A DNA stretch of 64,000 nucleotides from Paranoxybacillus vitaminiphilus (GTDB taxonomy: Bacteria > Bacillota > Bacilli > Bacillales > Anoxybacillaceae), in contig NZ_QLMH01000005.1 in the NCBI RefSeq assembly GCF_003259935.1, positions 129,889 through 193,888 of the forward strand, read 5' to 3'. Below the pieces are notes generated by a model. The model ran no database searches. It had not been told where the DNA came from and saw only the letters and a program-made list of their open reading frames with translations. Below are positions 33,248 through 42,835 of the stretch, in pieces (position 1 is the stretch's first letter; the number at the start of each line of letters is the position of its first letter). Made by a program: the position numbers and the translations under genes.

Positions 33248-33660
33248 AGATAGCGTCAAAAATTTTATGAAATCTCATTCCCAGTCATCAACTGAAGGAA
33301 CATAAACGAAAGCTTAAAATCTCATTCGCCCTTGACCAATACTGGCCAAAGGATAAAAAGGAGGAAGAAAGGGGAAGGGGGGAAAAAGGCATATGCAGCA
33401 GGCCTTTTCGTTCTGAGATGACGGCAAGCACTCGCCCTTTCAACGTCGCACGTGGATGCAAAAAGTTGAAATAAGCAATGAACAACGTCACCATTTGTTC
33501 TTGATTTTAAATGTTTCCGATCAAGCTTTCGACTGTAAAAAGCGCCTGTTGTACGCTAAGAATATCGTATCCCCCTTGGGTTATCGTCATGATAGGCAAG
33601 AAAAATATTCAGCCTGTTTTACCGCGGGGATGAATGGTTACAATAAAATTGAATCGAATC
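33248..33660. other. Gap before ahpC, no recognised gene
   Basis: About 410 bp. Contains purine-rich tracts (33350-33385) and short open frames without an RBS. On the complement one frame reads FLHPRATLKGRVLAVISERKG, possibly a fragment of something, but too little to name. Confidence 0.35.
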
Positions 33661-33662
33661 TC

Positions 33663-33716
33663 TTGACAAATAAAAGATACTATATAATAATAAATATCGA
33701 ATTATAATTATTATAA
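33663..33716 (+). promoter_or_regulatory. ahpC promoter with PerR box
   Basis: TTGACA (33663-33668) with -10 candidates TATAAT (33683) or AATAAT (33686). TTATAATTATTATAA (33702-33716) matches all 14 defined positions of the PerR consensus TTATAATNATTATAA and covers the start site. Peroxide-induced expression of ahpCF is expected. Confidence 0.88.
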
Positions 33717-33782
33717 TTTAATTAATAGTTTTGCTATAAGCTATTCATAATTCCAAAACTCTATTTAGGAGGATGATTCATT

Positions 33783-34346
33783 ATGTCTCTAATTGGAAAA
33801 GAAGTACAACCATTCAAAGCACAAGCGTACCACAACGGTAAGTTTATCGATGTTACGGAACAAGATTTTAAAGGTAAATGGAGTGTAGTTTGCTTTTATC
33901 CGGCAGATTTTACATTCGTATGCCCTACTGAGCTTGAAGATCTACAAAATAATTACGCTGCTCTAAAAGAACTTGGTGTTGAAGTGTATTCTGTTTCAAC
34001 AGATACACATTTCACGCATAAAGCATGGCACGATACGTCCCCAGCAATCAGTAAAATCGAATACATTATGATCGGCGACCCTTCACAAAAGCTATCTCGC
34101 ATGTTCGATGTACTAGATGAAGAAACAGGTCTTGCTCAACGCGGTACTTTCATCATCGATCCAGACGGTGTCATCCAAGCTGTTGAAATTAATGCTGACG
34201 GTATCGGCCGTGATGCAAGCATTCTTATTAACAAAATTAAGGCTGCACAATATGTTCGCAACCATCCAGGTGAAGTTTGCCCTGCGAAATGGCAAGAAGG
34301 TGCTGAAACACTTAAACCAAGCCTCGATCTTGTAGGCAAAATTTAA
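33783..34346 (+). CDS. ahpC: Alkyl hydroperoxide reductase subunit C (peroxiredoxin)
   Basis: 187 residues. Reduces H2O2 and organic peroxides. Peroxidatic Cys in [12 protein letters not shown] (~47), resolving Cys in [10 protein letters not shown] (~166). Start ATG with TTAGGAGGATGATTC upstream. 12 bp before ahpF, its reductase. Confidence 0.98.
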   Translation: MSLIGKEVQPFKAQAYHNGKFIDVTEQDFKGKWSVVCFYPADFTFVCPTELEDLQNNYAALKELGVEVYSVSTDTHFTHKAWHDTSPAISKIEYIMIGDPSQKLSRMFDVLDEETGLAQRGTFIIDPDGVIQAVEINADGIGRDASILINKIKAAQYVRNHPGEVCPAKWQEGAETLKPSLDLVGKI

Positions 34347-34358
34347 GGGGATGCAGCC

Positions 34359-35891
34359 ATGATACTGGATGCAGAAATAAAAGCGCAATTAGCCCAATAT
34401 CTGCAATTGATGGAGGGTGACATTCTTCTAAAAGTCAGCGCGGGATCCGATAACGTTTCCCGCGACATGCTGGCTCTAGTGGATGAATTGACTGCAATGT
34501 CGTCCAAAATTAAGGTAGAGAAAACTCAGTTGGAGAGAACGCCAAGCTTTAGCGTTAATCGCATCGGCGAAGACACTGGTGTAACGTTCGCCGGTGTCCC
34601 TCTGGGGCACGAGTTTACTTCATTAGTGCTAGCTCTGCTTCAGGTAAGCGGAAGACCTCCAAAAGTTGATCAGAAGATAATTGATCAAATTAAAAGTATC
34701 AAAGGCGAATACCATTTCGAATCTTACGTTAGCTTGACATGCCATAATTGTCCTGACGTTGTACAAGCCTTGAACTTAATGAGTATACTAAACCCTGGCA
34801 TTTCGCATACGATGATTGATGGTGCAGCCTTCAAGGATGAAGTAGAAAGCAAGGGCATCATGGCGGTACCAACCGTATTCCTAAATGGGGAATTATTTGG
34901 CAGCGGCCGGATGTCACTTGAGGAAATTCTTGCTAAGATGGGAAATGCTCCGGATGCATCGGATTTTGCTGAAAAAGAACCGTTTGATGTACTTGTTGTC
35001 GGCGGCGGGCCAGCTGGTGCAAGCGCAGCGATTTATGCAGCACGTAAAGGCATTCGCACGGGCATTGTTGCTGAACGTTTTGGTGGTCAGATCATGGATA
35101 CATTGGGCATTGAAAACTTTATTAGTGTGAAATATACGGAAGGCCCTAAGCTTGCAGCAAGTCTTGAGGAGCATGTCAAACAGTATGATATTGATGTTAT
35201 GAACTTGCAGCGTGCGAAGCGTTTAGAAAAGAAAGACCTTATTGAAATTGAACTTGAAAACGGTGCAGTTTTAAAGAGCAAAACGGTTATTATTGCAACA
35301 GGTGCTCGCTGGCGCAATCTTGGTGTACCAGGCGAGGCAGAGTTCAAGAACAAAGGTGTAGCATACTGCCCTCATTGTGACGGTCCATTGTTTGAAGGAA
35401 AACATGTCGCAGTGATCGGCGGTGGCAATTCCGGCATTGAGGCAGCTATTGATCTAGCGGGTATTGCAAAACATGTAACGGTTCTCGAGTTTATGCCGGA
35501 GCTGAAAGCTGATGCGGTTCTGCAGGAGCGTCTTTACAGCCTTCCTAATGTAACGGTTCTAAAGAACGTCCAAACTAAGGAAATTACTGGAACTGACAAA
35601 GTGAACGGCATTTCTTACATTGATCGTGAGACAGGAGAAGAACATCACATTGAATTGCAGGGTGTATTTGTTCAGATCGGCCTTGTGCCAAATACCGATT
35701 GGTTAGATGGAACGATTGAACGCAACCGCTTCGGCGAAATTATCGTAGATAAGCATGGTGCTACGAACATCCCTGGAGTGTTTGCAGCAGGTGATTGTAC
35801 AGATAGCGCATATAAGCAGATTATTATTTCAATGGGGTCGGGTGCTACAGCAGCCTTAGGTGCATTTGACTATCTAATTCGAAATTCATGA
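34359..35891 (+). CDS. ahpF: Alkyl hydroperoxide reductase subunit F
   Basis: 510 residues. N-terminal double thioredoxin-like domain (1-~200) with [11 protein letters not shown] redox pair, then an FAD/NADH module (FAD site [19 protein letters not shown], redox centre [12 protein letters not shown] site [22 protein letters not shown]). Passes electrons from NADH to AhpC. RBS AAGGGGATG. Confidence 0.98.
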   Translation: MILDAEIKAQLAQYLQLMEGDILLKVSAGSDNVSRDMLALVDELTAMSSKIKVEKTQLERTPSFSVNRIGEDTGVTFAGVPLGHEFTSLVLALLQVSGRPPKVDQKIIDQIKSIKGEYHFESYVSLTCHNCPDVVQALNLMSILNPGISHTMIDGAAFKDEVESKGIMAVPTVFLNGELFGSGRMSLEEILAKMGNAPDASDFAEKEPFDVLVVGGGPAGASAAIYAARKGIRTGIVAERFGGQIMDTLGIENFISVKYTEGPKLAASLEEHVKQYDIDVMNLQRAKRLEKKDLIEIELENGAVLKSKTVIIATGARWRNLGVPGEAEFKNKGVAYCPHCDGPLFEGKHVAVIGGGNSGIEAAIDLAGIAKHVTVLEFMPELKADAVLQERLYSLPNVTVLKNVQTKEITGTDKVNGISYIDRETGEEHHIELQGVFVQIGLVPNTDWLDGTIERNRFGEIIVDKHGATNIPGVFAAGDCTDSAYKQIIISMGSGATAALGAFDYLIRNS

Positions 35892-35952
35892 AGGAACATG
35901 AATTGTACAACAGTTCATATCATGATGCTCTAACAGCTATATGCTAACTTTC

Positions 35953-35993
35953 GAAAGTCGCTTTACCAATCGTAAAGCGGCTTTCATTTTTTT
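35953..35993 (+). terminator. Terminator of ahpCF
   Basis: GAAAGTCGCTTTA with TAAAGCGGCTTTC (one mismatch), then ATTTTTTTC. Confidence 0.9.
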
Positions 35994-36094
35994 CTAGAGT
36001 TTGTCTAGTTTTTAGTACGATGTTAATGCGTAAATATGCGATTTTAAACTTTAAGTAAATAATTCGTTTTTAAAACTCTTTTGTTACCACAAGA

Positions 36095-36141
36095 AGAGGC
36101 TGTCCCAAAAGTCCAGGATCAGACCCTTATGAGACAGCCTC
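36095..36141. repeat. Palindromic repeat, family A, short copy
   Basis: GAGGCTGTC (36095-36103) and GACAGCCTC (36133-36141) around GGATCAGACCCTTATGA. Carries the outer arms and the ATCAGACC motif of family A without the central palindrome. Confidence 0.65.
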
Positions 36142-36193
36142 ATAACGGACGCTAGAAGTGCGATCAGTGGGGGATGAAGAAAACCCCGCTGAT
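36142..36193. repeat. Structured element, family C, copy 2
   Basis: ATAACGGACGCTAG (36142-36155) then ATCAGTGGGG/CCCCGCTGAT hairpin containing GGGGATGAAG; shares both motifs with the secA leader element. Nothing recognised in 36194-36366. Confidence 0.5.
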
Positions 36194-36381
36194 GAAATTG
36201 TACTTTATCATGAAGCCCGTTTTTTGCAGTTGAGAAAATCGATATGAGCGTGTAAACTGATATTACAAAGATTATTTATACATATTGTGTACAAGCATTC
36301 CATATGATGATAATGAAAGGCATCGCACGGTGTTTTGTGTGGTGCCTTTCCTGTATGGCAAAGGGCGAGGAGGATGCAATA

Positions 36382-37842
36382 GTGAGTAAAAAGACAACAG
36401 CAATATTAATGATTTTATCCATGATCGTCGGAGCAGGCGGTACATATGCCGGCATGCAGCTGGCCGAGAGTCAAGGCGGCGGGAATACGCTGCTTGTTCA
36501 GCCGAAAGAAGCAATGGAAAAAGCGGCAAGCGGCAGCGAGAATGATGATTTAGAAAAAGTTGAACAAGTATATGAGCTTATTAAAAGCCGCTATGTCGAA
36601 AAAGTAGAAGATAAAAAGCTGATTGAGGGCGCGATTCAAGGAATGATTGAGACGCTTGATGATCCTTACTCCGTGTATATGGATGAAGAAACGGCGCATC
36701 AATTTAATGAGTCATTAGATTCTTCGTTTGAAGGAATTGGTGCCGAAGTGAGCATGGTCGATGGCAAAGTGACGATTGTTGCCCCGTTTAAAAACTCTCC
36801 GGCGGAAAAGGCGGGATTAAAGCCAAACGATCAAATTATTAAAGTCAATGGTGAAAGTATTGAAGGATTAGATTTGTATGAGGCGGTATTAAAAATCCGC
36901 GGCAAAAAAGGAACGACGGTTGTCTTAGATGTGATTCGGCCCGGGGTCAAAGAAGTTATGAAAGTGAAGGTAGTCCGTGACGAAATCCCGATTGAAACGG
37001 TGTACGATGATATCAAAACATATGAAGGAAAGAAAATCGGCTATTTAGAAGTGACGTCATTTTCCGAAAATACAGCGAAAGATTTTAAAGAAAAACTAGA
37101 AAAATTGGAAAATCAACGAATTGATGGGTTAATTATTGATGTGCGCGGCAATCCGGGCGGATACTTGCAGAGCGTGGAGGACATTTTAAAAGAGTTTATT
37201 CCGAGAGATAAGCCTTATGTGCAAATTCAAGAACGCGACGGCGACAAGCAGCGCTTCTTTTCCAACTTAACGAAGAAAAAGGATTACCCAATTGCTGTAC
37301 TGATTGATAATGGAAGTGCATCTGCATCAGAAATTTTAGCAAGTGCGATGAAAGAAGCGGGCGGATATAAGCTTGTCGGGGAAACAACATTCGGCAAAGG
37401 AACCGTGCAGCAGGCGGTGCCGATGGACGATGGCAGCAACATTAAGCTGACGCTTTATAAATGGCTCACTCCTGATGGGCACTGGATTCATAAAAAAGGG
37501 GTTGAGCCGGATATAGCTGTCAAACAGCCGGAGTACTTTTATGCGAATCCGCTCAATGTTGAAAAAGACCTTGTGTACGATATGAACAATGAGAAAATTA
37601 AAAGTGCCCAGCAAATGTTGAAAGGTCTCGGCTTTGACCCGGGACGTGAGGACGGCTATTTCAGCAAAGAAACAGAGGCGGCGGTTAAAGCGTTCCAAAA
37701 GGCTAATAAGCTTCCGGTTACCGGAAAAATCGACAAACAGACAGCAGGACTGCTGGAAGCGAAAATTATTGAAGCCATACGTGACGAACAAAATGATAAA
37801 CAGCTAAAAACAGCAATGAAGCTGTTAGTGGAACAAAATTAG
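36382..37842 (+). CDS. ctpB: Carboxy-terminal processing protease CtpB (S41)
   Basis: 486 residues. N-terminal membrane anchor (ILMILSMIVGAGGTYAGM), PDZ domain (~100-180: FEGIGAEVSMVDGKVTIVAPFKNSPAEKAGLKPND), S41 catalytic core (DVRGNPGGYL; Ser in NGSASASEILA; Lys in TTFGKGTVQ), and a C-terminal peptidoglycan-binding domain (~410-470: IKSAQQMLKGLGFDPGREDGYF...TEAAVKAFQKAN). In B. subtilis CtpB cleaves SpoIVFA during sporulation. GTG 36382 follows GAGGAGG; earlier starts are rejected. Confidence 0.95.
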   Translation: MSKKTTAILMILSMIVGAGGTYAGMQLAESQGGGNTLLVQPKEAMEKAASGSENDDLEKVEQVYELIKSRYVEKVEDKKLIEGAIQGMIETLDDPYSVYMDEETAHQFNESLDSSFEGIGAEVSMVDGKVTIVAPFKNSPAEKAGLKPNDQIIKVNGESIEGLDLYEAVLKIRGKKGTTVVLDVIRPGVKEVMKVKVVRDEIPIETVYDDIKTYEGKKIGYLEVTSFSENTAKDFKEKLEKLENQRIDGLIIDVRGNPGGYLQSVEDILKEFIPRDKPYVQIQERDGDKQRFFSNLTKKKDYPIAVLIDNGSASASEILASAMKEAGGYKLVGETTFGKGTVQQAVPMDDGSNIKLTLYKWLTPDGHWIHKKGVEPDIAVKQPEYFYANPLNVEKDLVYDMNNEKIKSAQQMLKGLGFDPGREDGYFSKETEAAVKAFQKANKLPVTGKIDKQTAGLLEAKIIEAIRDEQNDKQLKTAMKLLVEQN

Positions 37843-37883
37843 ACGATGTATCCCATGCAGCTTGCTGAGCGATGAAAAGCAAA

Positions 37884-37930
37884 GGGGCAGGCTCCTTGTA
37901 TATGCTGATGATAAGGAGCTGCCCTTTTTT
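37884..37930 (+). terminator. Terminator between ctpB and racA
   Basis: GGGCAGGCTCCTT with AAGGAGCTGCCC then TTTTTT. racA ends 16 bp further on the other strand. Confidence 0.88.
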
Positions 37931-37945
37931 GTCAAACATAGGGAA

Positions 37946-38428
37946 TTAGAATAGGCCAATAATTCGGCTAAGCCCGCGCCGTTTTGCTTTTTTCATCTGT
38001 TCCTGCTCGATGTCGGCAAAAGTGCGGGTTGCTTTCTCTAATTGTGCGATGCGGTTTTCTAATTGTTGAATATGTTCGACGAGTTCTTCAATTTCTTTAC
38101 GATGTTGTAAAATTTGAAATGAAACAACATCATCCGCTTTTTGTTCGAGTTTCCGTTCGACCGAGTGGAGACGTGCACTCATTTGTTCAAGATGCGGTTT
38201 TACGTGTATTTCAAACATTTCTTCTTTTGTTGTTTCCTCATCGTCTTCCTCTAAAGCGGTGTTTTGCTCGAATTTAATTTGTTCGAGGAGCGTGATGGTT
38301 TCTGTGTCAAATATATAATGGCCTGCTTCATTTCTTGGGCATGGAATGTTATGCTTTTTAATCCAACGTTGAACCGTTTTAGGCGACACACCAAGACGTT
38401 TTGCAACACTGCTCGTTTTCAATTCCAT
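37946..38428 (-). CDS. racA: Chromosome-anchoring protein RacA
   Basis: 160 residues. N-terminal MerR-like winged helix (TSSVAKRLGVSPKTVQRWIKKHNIPCPRNEAGHYIF) and a C-terminal coiled coil (VSFQILQHRKEIEELVEHIQQLENRIAQLEK) with a basic tail. RacA ties the origin region to the cell pole during sporulation. Start ATG 38428 has GGGGGAAGGAAG upstream. Slightly shorter than B. subtilis RacA (184). The complement carries AAAGGAAAT upstream, a sigma-H-like -35, but without a good -10. Confidence 0.8.
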   Translation of the reverse strand: MELKTSSVAKRLGVSPKTVQRWIKKHNIPCPRNEAGHYIFDTETITLLEQIKFEQNTALEEDDEETTKEEMFEIHVKPHLEQMSARLHSVERKLEQKADDVVSFQILQHRKEIEELVEHIQQLENRIAQLEKATRTFADIEQEQMKKAKRRGLSRIIGLF

Positions 38429-38765
38429 CTTCCTTCCCCCTTTATCGTGTTCATTATATAGTTTTACAAATGACAACGATTTCCTTTGTCTTAGACAAAA
38501 CTAGTGTTCGTTCGGCAGAAAAAGTGAAAGCGATATAAATCAAATTTGATTTTTCGACATATTTAAAAGGCGGCTTTTCATCTCTTAATAAGGTTTCAGT
38601 CTATTTTCATGTTGCATTCATAAATTTATATAGAGCTTGTTTTGTAGGAGTTTGCCAAAATATGTTGGAAAAAAATAAATGCTCGCAATAGGATTTGCCG
38701 GAGTGATTTGCTAGAATAAAAAATAGATTGAGAGAAACGTTTTAGCGAGACTGGTGGTGAGGGAA
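38429..38765. other. Divergent gap racA-minJ
   Basis: AT-rich. TGCTAGAAT at 38709-38717 is an extended -10 for minJ. No gene or repeat recognised otherwise. Confidence 0.45.
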
Positions 38766-39959
38766 TTGGTTTCTATATGGACGTTTGAATGGTTAAAAGG
38801 GCTCGGACGGGGATTTACTCAACCGCTTTTTTATTACGGGATTTTTCTTGCGCTTTTTGTCGGTTGGCTGCGTGTGAAAAAAGAGCGACGCCATTTTCAT
38901 GTCCGCGTCTATCATTCGTTTCATGAAAGCAAGTATTTGTTTATAAGCGGGCTGCTGCCAGGGCTTGTTTTGTCATTTTTTATGGTTGGCATCGGCTTTG
39001 TGTTTCCGCTTGATACGTTAACATTGCTTTCGGCGGTGACGATATTGCTCGGGCTGACATTGCAGCTTCGTCTGTTGTCGCCTGCTTATACGGCAGGGCT
39101 GACGTTTTTTTGCGCGAGTTTTTTAGTAAAATATGAAGGAACGAAGTCATTTTTTGACAGGCATTTTGCCGATCTTGAGAAGACGGATTTATCGGCGCTG
39201 GCGATTTTGTTAGGCATGCTTCTTTTTGTGGAAGCATGGCTTATTTTGCGGAACGGTTCGGTAGCGACTTCTCCGCGGTTGATGAGAAGCAAGCGCGGCT
39301 TGTTCATCGGTGTTCATTGGGCAGAACGGCTTTGGTTTGTTCCGGTGTTGCTTCCGGTTCCGGGAGAGGCGATTACATCAGCGTTTTCCTGGTGGCCAGT
39401 CTTTTCTGCCGGTGAACAGACGTATTCGTTTCTGCTTGTTCCGTTTTTAATTGGCTTTTCTCAGCGCATCCAGGGAATGCATCCAAGCGATTCTGTCCGT
39501 CTGACAGGGCAGCGCGTGCGGCTTTTGTCCCTTGCTGTCAGCATTTTAGCTGTAGCGGGCTATTGGTATGCGCCGCTTGCGATTGTTGCTGTGGCCATCG
39601 CTTTTATCGGCAGAGAATGGATTGCGTTTTATCAACGGCTTCAAGATGATTCGCAGCCCCCGTTTTTTTCCCAGCAAAAATATGGGCTCGTTATTTTAGG
39701 CATTATTCCTCATTCCCCGGCGGAAAAAATGGCGCTTCAAGTCGGTGAAGTCATTGTAAAGACGAATGGAATGGCTGTGAAAACAGAGGCAGAATTTTAC
39801 GAAGCGTTGCAGCGAAACCGGGCATTTTGCAAGCTGGAAGTGTTAGACCAAAATGGAGAAATTCGCTTTGTGCAAGGGGCTTTGTACGAAGATCAGCACC
39901 ACGAACTCGGACTGTTGTTTGTGCAAGGTGAGAAAAAGTGGGATTTTGCGGCGGTTTAG
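38766..39959 (+). CDS. minJ: Division topology protein MinJ (PDZ, multi-TM)
   Basis: 397 residues from TTG 38766, the exact B. subtilis length, with GTGAGGG upstream; GTG 38754 is a longer option. Six to eight TM segments (PLFYYGIFLALFVGW, GLLPGLVLSFFMVGIGFVF, LSALAILLGMLLFVEAWLIL) then a PDZ domain (~310-390: GLVILGIIPHSPAEKMALQVGEVIVKTNG). Links MinCD to DivIVA. In B. subtilis swrA and minJ follow ctpB; here racA occupies that interval and no swrA is seen. Confidence 0.9.
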   Translation: MVSIWTFEWLKGLGRGFTQPLFYYGIFLALFVGWLRVKKERRHFHVRVYHSFHESKYLFISGLLPGLVLSFFMVGIGFVFPLDTLTLLSAVTILLGLTLQLRLLSPAYTAGLTFFCASFLVKYEGTKSFFDRHFADLEKTDLSALAILLGMLLFVEAWLILRNGSVATSPRLMRSKRGLFIGVHWAERLWFVPVLLPVPGEAITSAFSWWPVFSAGEQTYSFLLVPFLIGFSQRIQGMHPSDSVRLTGQRVRLLSLAVSILAVAGYWYAPLAIVAVAIAFIGREWIAFYQRLQDDSQPPFFSQQKYGLVILGIIPHSPAEKMALQVGEVIVKTNGMAVKTEAEFYEALQRNRAFCKLEVLDQNGEIRFVQGALYEDQHHELGLLFVQGEKKWDFAAV

Positions 39960-39983
39960 GCTGATGAAAAGCGGTTTTAGATG

Positions 39984-39992
39984 TGATACAAT
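39984..39992 (+). promoter_or_regulatory. Extended -10 promoter upstream of csbA
   Basis: TGATACAAT (TG-n-TACAAT) at 39984-39992. The IS605-type element at 40040-40280 lies between it and the csbA RBS. Confidence 0.5.
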
Positions 39993-40039
39993 AGCTATGA
40001 GGTTTTATGACATTGAGAAAGGATGTACTCATTGTTTAC

Positions 40040-40280
40040 AAGAATAACTGCCACGAAAGCTCGTGACTTTCATCATCGGGATGCAGTGGCTGAAAACGGT
40101 TTTGAACCGAGCCGACAGGACGCTAAACACATTCGTGTTTGTCCATGAAAGTCTTGTGGAACAAGAGTGAGTGTCTATACAAAGGTATAGAAGAAGCTCT
40201 TTGGTACACAAGAACTTGCCGCCTTTAGTCATGCAGAGGTTCAGAAGCTCTCACATGGATTCATGTAGAGGGTAGTTCAC
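40040..40280 (+). mobile_element. IS605/IS1341-type non-coding element (MITE) with omega-RNA-like sequence
   Basis: 241 bp without tnpA or tnpB. Begins after TTTAC (40035-40039), a target of the IS200/IS605 type, and ends in GGTAGTTCAC, the typical right end of tnpB elements, preceded by hairpin CTCTCACATG-GATT-CATGT.AGAG. Internal stems: CACGA..TCGTG, CGGTTTTGAACCG, AAACAC-ATTC-GTGTTT, TCTATAC-AAAG-GTATAGA. This resembles the 3' guide-RNA region of tnpB elements. It sits between a promoter and the csbA RBS. Confidence 0.75.
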
Positions 40281-40296
40281 ATAAGGAGTTTTGGCT

Positions 40297-40518
40297 ATGT
40301 GGTTTATCGCTGCTTTAATTGTTCCGGGATTGTTAGTCATTTTATTTACGCGCGTTACGTATAACCATTATGTTGGAACGCTGTTAACGATCGCGCTATT
40401 AGCTGCTTCGTACTTTAAAGGATATACAGATGAGCTGCATGAATTTATTGCCGATATTGTGTCATTGACAGTTGGATTTTTATATTCGAAAAAAATGGTG
40501 GAAAAGATTAAGAAATGA
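40297..40518 (+). CDS. csbA: CsbA, small membrane protein (DUF2198)
   Basis: 73 residues, two to three TM segments (FIAALIVPGLLVILFTRVTYNHYVGTLLTIALLAASYFKG; IVSLTVGFLYSKKMVEKIKK). In B. subtilis csbA is sigma-B controlled and precedes uvrBA, as here. Start ATG 40297 with ATAAGGAG, which abuts the end of the MITE, so the insertion spared the RBS. Function unknown. Confidence 0.92.
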   Translation: MWFIAALIVPGLLVILFTRVTYNHYVGTLLTIALLAASYFKGYTDELHEFIADIVSLTVGFLYSKKMVEKIKK

Positions 40519-40522
40519 ATAG

Positions 40523-40619
40523 AGGCTGACCCAAAAGCAAAGTGTCAGATCTCACAACGCAATATTATATATTGTGAAATACATGTGAGGTCAGATACTT
40601 ATTGGGTCAGCCTTTTTTT
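40523..40619. repeat. Palindromic repeat, family A, copy 2 (terminator-like)
   Basis: AGGCTGACCCAA (40523-40534) and TTGGGTCAGCCT (40602-40613) around GTGTCAGATCTCACA/TGTGAGGTCAGATAC arms, ending in seven T. Reverse orientation relative to copy 1. Confidence 0.85.
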
Positions 40620-40761
40620 GGAAAGGTTTTGTGAGCGAGGTACCTTGTGAGAAGTTTGTAATTCCTTCTGCACGATCATATTCATCTGTGAAAAGGCTGA
40701 GGTAACAGAACCATTCGAACGTGCTCAATAAAGGCAAAAAAGAGATTTTGGAAAAAATCGC

Positions 40762-40773
40762 GAATACCAGTTC
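40762..40773. promoter_or_regulatory. Weak LexA-like box upstream of uvrB
   Basis: GAATACCAGTTC (one mismatch to GAAC-N4-GTTC), 84 bp before the uvrB start and upstream of TAAAAT at 40804. uvrBA is SOS-controlled in B. subtilis. Confidence 0.45.
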
Positions 40774-40845
40774 GTATTTTTATGTATTTTTTCGTTAGTA
40801 TGGTAAAATGGAAGCATGATGATTTCGGATAGGAGTGTGTTTTGC

Positions 40846-42825
40846 GTGGGGGAACGTTTTGAACTCGTTTCAAACTATAAGCCGCAGGGAGATCAGCCGA
40901 AAGCGATTGCCAAGTTAGTTGAAGGCATTCGTAACGGAGTCAAGCATCAGACATTATTAGGAGCAACGGGAACGGGAAAGACATTTACGATTTCGAACGT
41001 GATTAAAGAAGTGAACAAGCCAACGCTTATCATCGCTCATAACAAAACGTTGGCCGGTCAGCTTTACAGCGAGTTTAAAGAATTTTTCCCAAATAATGCG
41101 GTTGAATATTTCGTGAGCTATTACGATTACTATCAGCCGGAAGCGTATGTGCCGCAAACGGATACATATATTGAAAAAGATGCCAGTATTAATGATGAAA
41201 TTGATAAATTGCGGCATTCCGCGACATCTGCCTTATTTGAAAGAAGAGATGTCATTATTGTGGCGAGTGTATCGTGCATTTACGGCTTAGGTTCACCAGA
41301 AGAGTATCGTGAACTCGTTGTGTCGCTCCGTGTCGGCATGGAGATGGAGCGGGATGAACTATTGCGCCGTCTTGTCGATATACAATATGAGAGAAATGAC
41401 ATTGATTTTCAGCGCGGAACGTTTCGTGTGCGCGGCGATGTGGTTGAGATTTTTCCGGCTTCGCGCGATGAGCATTGCATTCGCGTTGAGTTTTTTGGCG
41501 ATGAAATTGACCGCATTCGTGAAGTGGATGCGTTAACGGGAGAAATTATCGGCGAACGTGAGCATGTGGCGATTTTCCCGGCCTCTCACTTCGTTACGCG
41601 CGATGAAAAAATGCAAATTGCCATTCAAAATATCGAAAAAGAGCTGGAAGAACGGTTAAAAGAATTGCGCGATCAAGGAAAACTGCTAGAAGCGCAACGC
41701 CTAGAGCAGCGGACGCGCTACGACCTTGAAATGATGCGGGAAATGGGCTTTTGCTCGGGCATTGAAAACTATTCGCGTCATTTAACGTTGCGTCCGCCCG
41801 GTTCAACGCCGTATACGCTTTTAGATTATTTTCCTGATGATTTTTTAATTGTCATTGACGAGTCGCATGTGACGATTCCGCAAATTCGCGGCATGTACAA
41901 TGGAGACCAAGCGCGCAAGCAAGTGCTTGTTGACCACGGCTTCCGTCTGCCGTCTGCGCTTGATAACCGGCCGTTGAAGTTTGAAGAATTTGAAGAGAAA
42001 GTCAATCAAATTATTTACGTTTCTGCGACACCGGGGCCATACGAGTTAGAGCATAGCCCAGAAGTAGTTGAACAAATTATCCGCCCGACAGGATTGCTGG
42101 ATCCAACAATCGATGTCCGTCCAATTCAGGGGCAAATCGATGATTTAATTGGCGAAATTCATGAGCGAGTAAAGCGGAATGAACGGACATTGGTCACTAC
42201 TTTAACGAAGAAAATGGCGGAAGATTTAACGGATTATTTAAAAGAAGTGGGCATTAAGGTGGCCTACTTGCATTCGGAAATTAAGACGCTTGAGCGGATT
42301 GAAATTATCCGCGATTTGCGCATCGGCAAATATGATGTGTTAGTCGGCATCAACTTGCTCAGGGAAGGATTGGATATTCCGGAAGTATCGCTTGTGGCGA
42401 TTTTAGACGCCGATAAGGAAGGATTTTTGCGCTCGGAACGTTCGCTCATTCAGACGATTGGCCGCGCGGCACGAAATGCGAACGGCCATGTCATTATGTA
42501 TGCGGATACGATGACGAAATCGATGGAAATTGCCATCAATGAGACAAAGCGCCGTCGTGCGATTCAAGAGGCGTATAACAAGGAACATGGCATTGTGCCG
42601 CAAACGGTGAAAAAAGAAATTCGCGATGTCATTCGCGCGACATATGCGGCTGAAGAGCAAGAAACGTATGAAGCAAAGAAAGATTACAGCAAGCTGACGA
42701 AGAAAGAGCGCGAAAAGCTGATTGCCGGCCTCGAGCAGGAAATGAAGGAAGCGGCAAAAGCGCTCGATTTCGAGAGAGCAGCCGAATTGCGCGATTTAAT
42801 TTTAGAGTTAAAAGCGGAAGGATGA
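40846..42825 (+). CDS. uvrB: Excinuclease ABC subunit B
   Basis: 659 residues. DNA-damage verification helicase of nucleotide excision repair. Walker A GATGTGKT, beta-hairpin region [25 protein letters not shown] in VIDESHVTI, motif [12 protein letters not shown]-terminal UVR domain [25 protein letters not shown] 40846 follows AGGAG and gives [11 protein letters not shown], the family start. Ten bp before uvrA. Confidence 0.97.
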   Translation: MGERFELVSNYKPQGDQPKAIAKLVEGIRNGVKHQTLLGATGTGKTFTISNVIKEVNKPTLIIAHNKTLAGQLYSEFKEFFPNNAVEYFVSYYDYYQPEAYVPQTDTYIEKDASINDEIDKLRHSATSALFERRDVIIVASVSCIYGLGSPEEYRELVVSLRVGMEMERDELLRRLVDIQYERNDIDFQRGTFRVRGDVVEIFPASRDEHCIRVEFFGDEIDRIREVDALTGEIIGEREHVAIFPASHFVTRDEKMQIAIQNIEKELEERLKELRDQGKLLEAQRLEQRTRYDLEMMREMGFCSGIENYSRHLTLRPPGSTPYTLLDYFPDDFLIVIDESHVTIPQIRGMYNGDQARKQVLVDHGFRLPSALDNRPLKFEEFEEKVNQIIYVSATPGPYELEHSPEVVEQIIRPTGLLDPTIDVRPIQGQIDDLIGEIHERVKRNERTLVTTLTKKMAEDLTDYLKEVGIKVAYLHSEIKTLERIEIIRDLRIGKYDVLVGINLLREGLDIPEVSLVAILDADKEGFLRSERSLIQTIGRAARNANGHVIMYADTMTKSMEIAINETKRRRAIQEAYNKEHGIVPQTVKKEIRDVIRATYAAEEQETYEAKKDYSKLTKKEREKLIAGLEQEMKEAAKALDFERAAELRDLILELKAEG

Positions 42826-42835
42826 TCGTAAACTT

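Noticed and set aside
33456-33707. 83-residue plus-strand frame before ahpC
   Set aside because: No RBS, and it runs through the ahpC promoter and PerR box.
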